Positions 19,537 to 30,108 of a DNA stretch of 32,440 nucleotides are shown in pieces. The DNA lies in the NCBI GenBank assembly GCA_964456745.1, contig CAYWBW010000023.1:1-32440 (forward strand). The letters run 5' to 3'. A model generated the notes under the pieces. That model was not told the origin of the DNA and made no database searches. It saw only the letters and a program-made list of their open reading frames with translations. A program made the position numbers and the translations under genes. This stretch comes from CAYWBW01 sp964456745 (GTDB lineage: Bacteria; Patescibacteriota; Gracilibacteria; GCA-2401425; JAJOLG01). Every line of letters starts with the position of its first letter. Positions within the stretch are counted from its first letter, which is position 1.

Positions 19537-20811
19537 ATGATTGAACTTATATATTCACATTTTGTTTTTAAATTGATAATATCAATATTGCTCGGTACTT
19601 TTTTATGAATTAGGCACGAAATGTTTGCTTATAATTCAAATCACAAGGGTAGTTTTATGGGCGTCAGGACAGCTGCTCTTCTTTGTATCTCGTGAGCTAC
19701 TTCAACTTTTTTAGAACAAATTCCTCTTCTTCCTTTAATATTTTTAATATTAATATTTTTACTTATTTGAATTGCTTACGCTTATTGAGCATTTGTATTA
19801 TGAAAATCTTGATTAACTACAGAGCTTTCAGCAATTTTGATTTTTATGATTTGAGTATTAATTTGATATTGAGAGCCAGTATTGGCTATTATTCTCACTA
19901 TATTTCTTGCAGCGGTGGATACTTTTAAAGATAAATTACATATATTCGCATCCAAGCTAAGTGAAAAGGAATGGGCATGAGCATTTGAGTTTCTAACAAT
20001 TTCTTGAGCCATACTTCCATTCTTACCTCAGGTGCCTATAGATCCATGGTGAGTATTTGTGCCATTTACATTTTGGCTACTTGTAATAGTAATTTCTTGA
20101 ATTTGATTTGTAGGTTATTTTTTAATGAAATACCTGTGAACAAGAGCATGAATTACTTTAACTGGATTTTTATGATCACTTGTTTCTAGTACTGCCGTTA
20201 CAGTATCTATGGCTATGCAATCAAAGAAGATCAAATTACCTTGAGTATTTGCCATCTGAATATTTATAGCAATAGCTACTATGCAATTTCGTGTTATATT
20301 AGAAATTTTATTTATTTGATGATCGATGGTTAGTTATGATTTTTATATTATACCAGTAGTTATGTGATTGGTTTGAGTTTTTATTTCAATATATTTATAT
20401 CTTAAAACTAAAAAGCAGAATATTGTTTGAAAAAAAATGGATCATCTCATGACAATACAGAGTCCGTTTGAATTAATGTCTGCTATTAAATTTTGACTTT
20501 TATTTGTTATAATTTTATTTTCTTTAAAATTTTGAAAACATTATTTCTGAAATTCTTGAGTATATATCATTTCTATTTTATCTTGAATTACGGATGTAGA
20601 TGCCATTGTACTATCAAGTATTGAATCATTAAAGCTTGGTGAGATAAGTCTTGAGCTTGCAAGAAATTCAATAGCATTTGCTATTGTAACTAATACAATA
20701 GTTAAAATTGTTTATGTATATTTTTTATGATCTCGTAAGCTCCTGATTAAAGTTTTGATTTGAGTAGTGCTTATTGTAATTAGTAGTTTATCTTTATTTC
20801 TAATCTTGTAA
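19537..20811 (+). CDS. MgtC/SapB-family membrane protein with DUF4010
   Basis: 424 aa with UGA=Gly; 12 or so hydrophobic segments. The N-terminal ~130 residues match MgtC/SapB (LIISILLGTFLGIRHE, GVRTAALLCISGA); the rest matches the DUF4010 half (TGFLGSLVSSTAVTVSMA, SGITDVDAIVLSS, ARNSIAFAIVTNTIVK). Members of this two-domain type are inner-membrane proteins of uncertain transport role; MgtC itself is linked to magnesium limitation and ATP synthase control. Many conserved glycines are TGA. First gene of a plus-strand run with asparaginase 57 nt downstream. Confidence 0.85.
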
Positions 20812-20868
20812 TTCACTTATATATTTATTATAGTAAGATCATAAAGTGTTTATTTACTTATTATAAAT

Positions 20869-21927
20869 ATGTCAAAAAATAAAAAAATATTGATTGTTAA
20901 TTGTGGATGAACAATTGTTATGAAACTTGATGAGAGTAGAAAGACTATTGTTACAGTTGAAAATATTGATGAAATACTATCTATATTTCCTGATCTAAGT
21001 TCTATAGCTGATGTTGAAATTCAAACATTGATAAATAAAGATTCTACCAATATCATTCCTGACGATTGGTCAAAAATCGCAATGTTTATTTTTGAAAATC
21101 ATGAAAAATACGATTGATTTGTTATAACTCATTGAACTAATACTATGGCATATACAGCTTCTGCCTTATCTTTGGCCCTTTGAAAATGATTAAAAAAACC
21201 AGTTGTACTTACATGATCTCAATTACCACTTTGTATGTATTGAACTGATGCTAGGTTTAATTTTGAAAATGCTGTAAAGACTGCAATGGTAGCCGTTGAT
21301 AAATGAATAAATGAAGTAATGATTGCTTTTAGTGATAAGATATTAAGATGAAGTCGTTCTGTAAAAATAAGTGAATCTTCATTTTCCGCATTTAATTCAC
21401 CAGCTTATCCGCAAATTTGAACTATAACATCTACATGAATTGAATTTTCAACTATTGCCAGAAAATTTGACTCAAAAACTAAATTTCAGCTTAATCATCA
21501 TTTCAGTACAAATATTGTAAGCATAGATCTTACACCATGACAATCTCCTGATTTGTTAATGGAAATGATTCTTTCTTGAAAATGTAAATGAGTTATTTTA
21601 AAATCTCATTGAGCTTGATCTGTACCAACTGAGTGACAATTTAACTTTCTTCCATTTATTGAAAAAGTAACAGCTGATTACAAGGTTCCAGTAATTGTAT
21701 CAACAAAGTTTTTATGATGAAATGCGTATAAAGATGTAAATGATGAATGTGCTATTCTTGCTATTAAGGCTTGAGCAATACCTTGATATGATCTTACTGA
21801 TGTTATGACTGAAGTTAAATTGATGTGGATATTATCTCAGTGAAGTTATTCAGAAGATCAAGTGAGAGATAAAATTTTAACAAATTACACTTGAGAGTTA
21901 AATGAGATTAGATATAGATATCATTAA
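20869..21927 (+). CDS. L-asparaginase / GatD-like amidohydrolase
   Basis: 352 aa with UGA=Gly. Family landmarks: ILIVNCGGTIVMK at the N-terminus (first catalytic Thr), ITHGTNTMAYTASALS (second Thr; N replaces the common D of T-G/H-T-D-T), LTGSQLPL, and GVILKSHGAGSVP in the C-terminal domain. These hydrolyse L-asparagine to aspartate and ammonia; the related GatD supplies ammonia for Gln-tRNA formation in archaea. No GatE partner is visible, and the GatD N-terminal extension is absent, so plain asparaginase is favoured. A cell with little amino-acid synthesis could use it to process imported asparagine. Confidence 0.88.
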
Positions 21928-21948
21928 AGAAATATTTTTGTTTTATTT

Positions 21949-22227
21949 ATGAAATATGACATTTGAAAAATTAAATCAGAACACCATAGTCTTAAAGAAT
22001 TTTCGAAAGATTTAATTAATATTGCTAAGATTCCTAAAATACAGAGGATTATCCCAGGAAGAATTTCACGACAACAAAAGTGATCTTCTATGAAAAGCTT
22101 AAGTTTTTCATATTATACTTATTCATGACTTAAATTAATAATGAAAAAGTGAGCTACAGCACAGGAAATATTTGTTATTTGTAGTCAGAAAGATAGAGAT
22201 ATTGTTAAGTGTGAGATTTTTAAATAA
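21949..22227 (+). CDS. small conserved protein, DUF2103-like
   Basis: 92 aa with UGA=Gly, 21 nt after the asparaginase gene. It reads IGKIKSEHHSL...IQRIIPGRISRQQKGSS...YSGLKLIMKKGATAQEIFVI. The order H-S, I-I-P-G-R-I, S-G-L-K, G-x-x-Q-E-(I/V)-F is what I recall of DUF2103 proteins, small and possibly metal-binding. Recognition is from memory and could be wrong. No signal peptide or membrane span. Confidence 0.6.
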
Positions 22228-22342
22228 TTTATAGTTTTAAGTCAAAATAATTATCTATAATTTGTTATAGAAAATTTTAGGATTGATTACTTGTTTTATA
22301 AAATTACAATAAAATCTTAGTTTAAAAAGCCTTAATATTATT

Positions 22343-22723
22343 ATGAGAGAAGCATTGCAACAAAACAGTTGTCTTAATAAAATTGATGCAAAGCTACATT
22401 TGATAAATGTAGCTGAATTTTTTAAAGGATGTGATATTTCATCTTTAAGTTTGAATGATTTAGTTTTGCATTGTGAAAAACTTTCAAAAGAATTTATTGA
22501 TGATTTTTATATCAAAACTTTAGACATAAATTCTCAAAAATTTGCAAGATTTGCAATATATGATTGTGATTTCAGTAATATTCCAAAATCATCTAGGTGA
22601 TTTTATATGAGATTAGCTCAATTAACCAATCGCTTTTATAGAAATATATTTATATTTTCAATAACTAAAACAGAATCCTCTCATTGATTAAATTCACTTG
22701 AGATAGAAGAAATTGTTTTATAA
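22343..22723 (+). CDS. hypothetical protein
   Basis: 126 aa with UGA=Gly, of which only two residues are TGA-coded. Mostly helical, soluble, with several cysteines (C10, C30, C44, C75). The C-terminal half has SSRGFYMRLAQLTNRFYRNIFIF. Not recognised. Separate from the asparaginase run by 115 nt. Confidence 0.55.
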
Positions 22724-22741
22724 TCCGAGATAGCAGAGCAA

Positions 22742-23021
22742 ATGGATATTATTTATTATAAATGGGAAACTTTAAGTCATACATGAAATTTGTCGACATA
22801 TGAAAAATCTTTTAAGTTAAGATATTTTTTAATTGATTGGAAAAAGAAGCATTATACTGAATTATTTTCAAACGAATATGGTATTTAATCAAGTTATCGA
22901 TCTTAAATATCATTATTTATTGAAGTTAATTTGAGAGCAAGATATTATGAAATGGTTAACATTGCACGAATGTACTCATTGATTTTGAAATTATAGTGTT
23001 TTTGATAATGATTTATTCTAA
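22742..23021 (+). pseudogene. two overlapping short frames, perhaps one frameshifted small gene
   Basis: Frame A (22742-22888, 48 aa, TGA as Gly once) ends SNEYGI; frame B (22878-23021, 47 aa) continues VFNQVIDLKYHYLLKLIGEQDIMK...HGFGNYSVFDNDLF. Removing one base near 22880 would join them into ~92 aa. The join reads smoothly, but neither part is recognised. The end overlaps the stop of the convergent transporter gene (23013). Confidence 0.3.
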
Positions 23022-24590
23022 ATAATAATCTTTATCTTTCATTTTGACAGGTTTTTTTAGAAAAATAAGTATAGCAAGCATTGGAAGTAAAAATGCAAAA
23101 ACTAATTTAACAATCATCAATTCTCAAAGCTGGCTATAATCAGATTGTGTTATTATTTCTCCAGATTCATTTTTTATTTCTCTTGAAACAATAAAAATTT
23201 TATTTAGATATTTTGTCAAAAGACTGCCAGCAGTAAGCGCAAGGTTCATTAGTGATGCAGAAATTGCAAACCATGTTCATCTGTAATTTTCAGGAGCATA
23301 AAACGCTATTAGCGCTAGCATTGGAACCATAGAGATGTTTACTAGTGGGCTCTCTATGGCTGTATCGAAAAGGGCAATTGTTTTTGCTCACTGCTCTCAT
23401 ATTATTCAATTTGATCAAAGATAATATATTCATAGTTCTGGCATAAAAAATAAAGTTTCTGCAATAATTAAAAAAATCAAAACATTGCGAATTGGTTTAT
23501 TAGCTATCAAGTCTGAAAAAAGCCATAAAATAGCAATAGCAGTAAAGGATCAAATTTGTCCTAATATTCAAAAAAATGCAGGATTAAACTTAAGTTCATC
23601 AATTAGAAACCACGATAAACCAGGTCAAACTCATGGAGTGGCACGGTAAAGAAATAATGCAATTAATGTAAATAAAATTAATTGAAATTTATCTCTAGCA
23701 ATATCCTTTGTAACAAAATAAAACATAAAAGAAAGAAGCAATAGAGATACAACAAAAACAATTTCTTGAGAAAAATCAATTTCAGATGAAGCCATAAGTA
23801 CAGAAAATATTGCAAAAATGATTCATCATCACAATATTTTATAATTTATTCAAATAGGGGGTTTACTGGATTTGACATCAAGTTTGATAAACAAAACACT
23901 GATACATGAAACAAAAGGAATAATGAGTGTCATCCAAAAAATAGTTTCGTATTTTAACACTTCAGCTAAATATCATCAAAGATAGGCAACTGAAAAAATA
24001 GCTAAACTAAAAGATAGTCGTCACAACACCTGTATCATAGATAAGTCACTTTGAATATCTTTATCATCTCTATTTATTGTATCTCAATTAGGAAGTAGTT
24101 CTTGTCTTTCTACTACTTCAGTCGACATAGTGTCGGCTGTTACATCTTGAATAACAAAACCTAAAGTTGAAAATAAAGATGATAGTAAGAAAATGTTATA
24201 TTCATTTCAAATCCACATTATTATATCATATCTTCAAGCTAATCATACTAAAAGAAGTGATCCAATAGTCATAAAAAATGCACCAATAAAAATGTATACT
24301 TTTCTCTTGCTTCAAGCAATGGGAACAGAATCAACCATTTGCCCAAATACCATTTTTAAAGTCCATGGTATCATTACCCATATTCAGATTGATATTAGTT
24401 CTTCTGCTGACAGGCTTAAATTTTCTTTTTGCCAAAATGATAAAGCAATTGAGCTAAAGCCAGATGCTCAATAAGAAAAATATATCAGGAGTAGTGGTAA
24501 GTATCGCTTTTTAATACTTTTAATTGGTGTTAGAAATGCTTTCTGTAATTTGATAGTTATCCATGATGAAGCATTTTCTGATTTTAACAT
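23013..24590 (-). CDS. BT1/folate-biopterin-type MFS transporter
   Basis: 525 aa with UGA=Gly, about 12 membrane spans. Near the N-terminus it reads IPWTLKMVFGQMVDSVPIAGSRKRKVY, the W-x-x-K-x-x-x-G-x-x-x-D-x-x-P-I-x-G-x-R-(K/R)-x-Y pattern of the BT1 family, followed by VIQDVTADTMSTEVVER, matching its D-A/T-x-x-V-E segment. BT1 members import folates or pterins, others S-adenosylmethionine or unknown solutes; a substrate cannot be given. Uptake of such a cofactor would suit a reduced, host-dependent cell. Diverges from the 175-aa gene at 24710. Confidence 0.75.
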
Positions 24591-24709
24591 AATTTTTATT
24601 AGTTTTTTTTAAACTATCTTATTCTGTGAATTAAGCTATTGAAATAACAATACAAATGTGTTAAAATTGCAATGAGATTATAATATATTGAAAATCATTA
24701 TAAACAAAA

Positions 24710-25237
24710 ATGATAGGATCTGAGAAAAAATTAGTAGCAAGAGTTTTTGAATCCCCGAATAGATTGTTACTAATCCCGATAATAAAATGAATTAGCAAAT
24801 CATTAAGATTATTAAATTTCAAATTTATTATCATGCCAGAGTTTAGGAAAAAATTTGAACCAATATTAATGGATCTCTTTTTAAGGCATGCAGATGAATT
24901 TGAAATAGCAAAAAGGACAATAGATCCATTTGATAAAAATCAAAAGCCAAAATATGTTCTTAGAGTAACATCTAATCCTGAATGCTTTCCCGAGATTTGG
25001 CATGAACTTAATGAGAAATATCATAGAATTACATACATACTTGCTTTAATGGATATAGCATGACCGTGGCTAACATTTATTGATCAAGAAATCAAGAGCA
25101 ATGAAGTTTCAAATTGGTCTGATGAAAAAACTGAAAAAATTAGCAGTGTTTTATTCGAATTACATATGTTTACAGATACGCCAAGGTTGAGAAGACAGAT
25201 TTGGCAATTAAGAACAAGTTCAATTATTAATACCTAA
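24710..25237 (+). CDS. hypothetical protein
   Basis: 175 aa with UGA=Gly (two TGA codons). A basic N-terminus with a short hydrophobic patch (NRLLLIPIIKGISKSLRLL) is followed by a soluble helical region rich in charged residues (FRKKFEPILMDLFLRHADEFEIAKRT) and a tryptophan-rich C-terminal half. Not recognised. Alone on its strand between two minus-strand genes. Confidence 0.6.
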
Positions 25238-25379
25238 ATTAATGATTACAAATTAACATTCAATGATTAATTATGACAATTTATGATTATTTTGCTATCT
25301 TAAATATGAGCTACTATTAATCACAGTTAAATGATTTATATTGCATTAATAGATGATAAATCTTATTGATTAGATCAAA

Positions 25380-26888
25380 TTAAATAACTCCTCCTTTTCA
25401 TTCTAATATCTCAGCCTGTCAAGGAAATAGAAATACAAACGGTCATCATGGCTTAAGTTTTAATATATTTTTCAGAAAACTTGGTCACTTCATGCCAAGA
25501 GCTTTAATTGTCTTGTATCCTAAAAATCATCATGCAATACTCAGTCATGCTCAAGTTGCTAGTGCTGATCAGTAAAGAGATTCTAAATTTGAATACCAAT
25601 CTATCACTTTTTTTTGATCAAGTGGAATTTGAATCAATTCATCTCTTAAACTAATTAGTTCTATCACAAGCTTAGAATTAAGTTTTGTATAATACTCGAA
25701 AAAAGTTTTTATCACTTCAATATTGGATTCTAGATTTCAGTTATGATTTGGATTTTGTATTAGTTTTGTGATTTCACTATTTTTATCATTCAATTGATCA
25801 TTTAGAGATTTAAACTCATTTAAAATATGTCAGTTATTTGTTGAAAAAGTTTTTAGTATTTGTCTGCTAGTATTTCTAATACTAGGCTCTTTTCAGGCAA
25901 TCATAATTGCTACATGTTTAAATAGTCCTAATTTTGCATATGTTTTTTCTTTTCTAACTCATACTATTTTTTTAGCATTATTACTTATTTCTTCAATATT
26001 TTTAAAAACTTCTTGCATTACATTTTGATTTGCTAATGAAGAGATTTCATTTGCATAATTGGACATATCTTTTCAAAAACTTTGTATTTGTTTAAGTATT
26101 TGTTCTTGCCTATTTTGAACACTCTCCAGAGAGAAGTCGGGTGTAATTCATGGGTTATCAGTTGGCATATTTCAATTTGATCATAAGCTCGACAATATTG
26201 TAATTTCATCTAATAAAAATCAAAAATATTCGTTAGCATATATTGACTCTTCAGACGATAATATATTTAATTGAAGTTTAAAATAATCATAAGATGATAA
26301 CTCAAAATTTGATTTTACTTTATCTCTAGATATTTCTAGTGTCAAAGAACGCATTTGATTAATCTTATTTACTATTTCATATATTATAATGTGTAGATCA
26401 TTTGCTACTTGTTTGTGATTATGCGGGGATTTAAATCAAGAACATTTGATTCTAAATGATTGTTCTAATTGTAATTGTAATTGCTTAGATTTTAGAAGTA
26501 ATGTAGAAATATTTTCATTTCACGAAATAATATCAGCATTTAAATTAACTCATAATTTTTTTTGTGTAACTAGTAAATCAACACTTTCCTGAGCTATATA
26601 TTCAGTTCAATTGTAAATTGCAGAATAATATGCAATATCATGTTTTGTTGCTTGCTTATTTTCAAATACTGCTTTTTTGACCAAATCAGCAAATGAAATG
26701 CCCCTAAGTTTGTCTAAATTTGATTTGGTTTTGATTTTAACATCTTCTTTTGAGACATTATCAGAAAAAGGGTTAAGCTTATCAAATAGTCATTTTAATA
26801 ATCATTCTTCCTTTTTAGCTTCTTCACACTTAATTTGAGAGTAAGAATTTTCAGAAGGAGCCAGATGTCATGTATTAAATTTAGGCAA
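25380..26888 (-). CDS. coiled-coil protein with C-terminal membrane segments (operon gene 3)
   Basis: 502 aa with UGA=Gly. Start by TTG at 26888 (MPKFNTGHLAPSENSYSQIK); no ATG is in frame before the next stop, so the start is uncertain. Residues ~20-420 are almost entirely polar, Asn/Lys/Glu-rich helix with heptad-like spacing. Near residues 430-490 a Gly-rich hydrophobic hairpin appears (ATGAGLSIAGGFLGYKTIK, then PGGPFVFLFPG), then the end EGKGGVI. A tail-anchored or membrane-inserting protein is likely. Not recognised. Last of three closely spaced minus-strand genes. Confidence 0.65.
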
Positions 26889-26910
26889 AATAATTATTTA
26901 ATAAAAAAAT

Positions 26911-27585
26911 TTACACTCAAGGCATTGATCATATTGCCTTACCAGCAAACAGCTTGATTAATTCAGGAATAAGTTCATAAAATTCATCAAAATAAATATT
27001 GCTAAATATTGTAGAAATAGCATCAAAAGCAGGTGTTATTGCAATAATCGGTCAGAGCTTCAAGAATTCTAATACTCATATAGGCGATCAGAATATAAAA
27101 AGAAGGATTGATCAAAGCATTATAAGTGAACTTCATGGCATCATGTCCCAGATCAAATTTATTGCTTTAAAAATTCATTTAATTACTTCTAAAGATATTT
27201 TTCAAATTCATTTTAAAGCTTCAAATACTTTAGTCATTCAGTTTTTAAAATCTTGTCATGCTTCAGTTATTAATGAGATAAGCTTTGGATGATTTGATTG
27301 AAAATCTTGAAACTCTTCAGTTAAACTTTTAACAGGATTTGCAGAAATAACTTTTTCAAATGTATTTTTGAGATGGTCAGGCAGATTGGCTACAAATTGC
27401 TTCACATTGATTCATTTTTCATGCATTTTGAGGACTAATAATTTGGCTTTACGTTCAATAATTTTTGATGATTTTTCTAATAATTTTAATTGACTATCAA
27501 TAGTTTCATTGATTACGTCAATGTCAAATCATGTGAGTGGGTCTACGTTGTTAAGCATTTGACCTTGAATTGTTTCTGTGCTCAT
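26911..27585 (-). CDS. membrane protein of unknown function (operon gene 2)
   Basis: 224 aa with UGA=Gly. The N-terminal ~110 residues form amphipathic and coiled-coil helices (IDSQLKLLEKSSKIIERKAK). From ~125 comes a Gly-rich hydrophobic zone with two or more spans (MMPGSSLIMLGSILLFIFGSP, FLKLGPIIAITPAFDAISTIF). It ends GKAIGSMPGV. Not recognised. Lies 2 nt after gene 1 and 22 nt before gene 3. Confidence 0.65.
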
Positions 27586-27587
27586 AA

Positions 27588-27941
27588 TTAATAATTATTT
27601 AATAGTTCTTCAATTTCATTTATATCATTAATTTCTTTTTTTAATTTTGCATCTTTAGTATCGATAAAATCCTTTATACAGTTTTTATTAGCCTTGCTTG
27701 TAAAGTTTGTAAATTTTTCCTGTACTAGCTTTGTATCAGAATTTCATTTTTTCATCAAATTCATAATTTTATCATATTCTTTTCTAGTTATAACGTTATC
27801 AGTAAGCTTTTCTTCTAATGCTTCTTTAAAAACATTTAACATTTTGTCATTTCATAATGTAAGCATGAGTAGTATCTCATCTTTATTAAGTCATTTTGAG
27901 ATTTTAGCTTTTCGCAGTATTTTTGTAATTTTTGGATTCAT
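27588..27941 (-). CDS. small charged helical protein (operon gene 1)
   Basis: 117 aa with UGA=Gly (four TGA codons). Soluble, lysine-rich and helical: MNPKITKILRKAKISKGLNKDEILL, later EEKLTDNVITRKEYDKIMNLMKKG. Its end is only 2 nt from the next start, so it is translationally linked with genes 2 and 3. Not recognised; perhaps a cytoplasmic partner or chaperone of the two membrane proteins, which is a guess. Confidence 0.6.
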
Positions 27942-28060
27942 ATTGCAATGATAATTCTTATATATTCATTATACAATAATTTTGATACTTTGGAATAAGA
28001 TCACTACTTGACACCAGCATAAAAAATTATAAAATCATACAACTATATACTTACAACATA

Positions 28061-28691
28061 ATGAAGGTGTTAAAAAAAATACGTGAAACGATTAAGCAAT
28101 CTCCATCAGCTAAGTTGGTTGCAATATTGCTACCAATAATTTATTGCATGAGATACATTTGAGGATAGGATTTTAAATCTATTATCACAAAGTCAGAATT
28201 ATGAATGCAGTAATAGTGCCATGACTGATAAAATAAATAATAAAACTGAATCTCTAGCTATACAACTACCAGAGCAGATTGATATAAGTTTTCAGCCAGA
28301 TAAGAATGCTGTTGTAGTTAGCAGTAAGATATTAACTAAAATCCCTGATTGATTTATTCTACATTTTATAAAAATGTATAAAATTTGATTATATAGATAT
28401 GCAAGTTTTAAGATAAAACATGAATGAAAAAATACTTTGATTAATTATGTATGAAAATTTCCACCTATTAAAAAATGAGAAATACATGAGGTAAAATTTT
28501 CATTACAAAAAAATTTAATGCCTTCGCTTCCATTTGATAATGCTAATATTAACACATTTCCTAATATTGATAAATGCAATAATACAAATAAGGCTATAAT
28601 TATTATTAATAACTATAAAATACAAAAATTTTTATTTTCTGATAATGCGTGAATCTGTTGATTCATACAGGGCAAAATTTTATACAATTAA
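28061..28691 (+). pseudogene. membrane-anchored hypothetical protein, frameshifted
   Basis: ATG 28061 opens MKVLKKIRETIKQSPSAKLVAILLPIIY, a basic head plus one membrane helix, but the frame hits TAG at 28166. From ~28146 the neighbouring frame (one base over) is open to TAA 28691, with ~180 residues and seven TGA-as-Gly codons (DTFEDRILNLLSQSQ..., GFIQGKILYN). Together they look like one ~210-aa single-span protein with an outside domain. Either an indel near 28130-28165 or an assembly error. Not recognised. Confidence 0.45.
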
Positions 28692-28841
28692 TGCATTAAG
28701 TTTGTTAAGCTGGAAGCATGATGAAAACTTGAAATTTTTATGAAGTTTGAATTAAAATTTACAAATATATTCTAGAAAATTTACTAGTCACAATGATACT
28801 GCATTAAGATTTATTCAAATAGTATCTTAATATTCATAAAA

Positions 28842-29840
28842 TTAACCGTATTGTCACATTAAATTTATTAATCTTTCTATTTCAGTTGTTTCAAGGGGGT
28901 GATGAATAGAAAGATACTTTCTTGGCATCTTGAATTTATTCACTCCCATTCTAATAGATTTTACAAGAAGGTTCGGCCTATCAATAAGGGGCGTGGTATA
29001 ACAATGTGGGTGATTTGTTCAATCTATCTGATCTCTTGGAGCCGCCTTAAGTAATAAAGAATGTTTTGATTTATCAATGTATTCATATTGGCCAGACTCT
29101 AAACTATTAAGAAGTTCTTCAGGTGAACTAAATAAATCACCAGATACTCCTTTTGCTTCAGCTTCAGCTCTCATGTAGTGTTGAATGCAGTTATTTGGGT
29201 TTGAATTTATACATTCTAAATTAAGAAATATTAACATTTTTTTAATATATTCTTGATATTGTTCAAAGAAATTTTCATCAATTATTGGTGGCACAATAAT
29301 ATCAGAATTTTTAAAAGCATAATTATATGCTTCTGACCCTAGCCATAAGAATCTAATACAAGATGCAATTGTCGTTATTTCAGGATAATTATTTTTAATG
29401 GATCTTTCCATTTTTGCTAAAGTGATTGTAATTGCATTACTAACTCTTAGCTCTGTGTTATTTTTAGCAAGCAATTCACACAAAATACGTTCAGTGTTAA
29501 ATTCTTTAGATTTGATATCAAAATCTCTCTCATCGTCCAAAAGTAAACCTCCATTAGCTGCAACCATTACAGAAATACCTTTTTGATTATATATATTTAT
29601 ATTTTCTAATAATTCGCCAAAATTTGAGGAAATAGCTCTTCATCATGCTAGCATGCAATTACTCAATCAATCGTATGGTATGGGAATGATTTTTAATCCT
29701 TGATCTTTGAGTATTCTTTTTACTTCTATGGATATTGCATTTGCATATTTAGAATGAATATCGGGACCATTATTTCCATAATTTTCAATGATGCCATTAG
29801 TCATTGAAAATTCGATTGTTAGTTCTTTAACTTGGCGCAT
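28842..29840 (-). CDS. hypothetical protein, possibly U32-like TIM barrel
   Basis: 332 aa with UGA=Gly (about five TGA codons). The pattern of alternating strands and helices, with GISVMVAANGGLL, ELRVSNAITITLAK, ITTIASCIRFL, SDIIVPP and LECINSNPNNCIQHY in that order, recalls the TIM barrels of U32-peptidase-like and radical-SAM-related proteins, where a late N-x-x-C...C-x-x-H-Y segment occurs. No CxxxCxxC is present. The call is tentative; otherwise hypothetical. The radical-SAM-like gene lies upstream on the same strand, 268 nt away. Confidence 0.6.
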
Positions 29841-29941
29841 TGGTTGTGTTTATATTTTGATTATTTAATATATACATAGAAAATGCATTAGTCAATGTTT
29901 GATAGAAAAATAAACTCGAGCACTTTAATTAAGAAATAAAT

Positions 29942-29963
29942 AATGAATCTGTTAAGATTCATT
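29942..29963 (-). terminator. hairpin after the radical-SAM-like gene
   Basis: AATGAATCT-GTTA-AGATTCATT is a perfect 9-bp stem. On the minus strand it is followed by a T-rich run (ATTTATTTCTT), so it may end the transcript from 30109. No gene was found in the rest of 29841-30108. Confidence 0.5.
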
Positions 29964-30108
29964 TTGAATACAGTTCATTTTACTGATTAACAAATTTTTT
30001 ATACGCAAACTGTACATTATAGCTTGGCTCCTGTGGTTTAGTAATCTATGAACTATTGTCAATAACAGTAAAATATTATCAGAATAAAGTAATATTAGAA
30101 CTAGGAAT

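Noticed and set aside
25238..25379. AT-rich convergent gap with repeated AATGATTA-like words
   Set aside because: Too short and AT-rich to separate a real repeat from composition; no gene seen.
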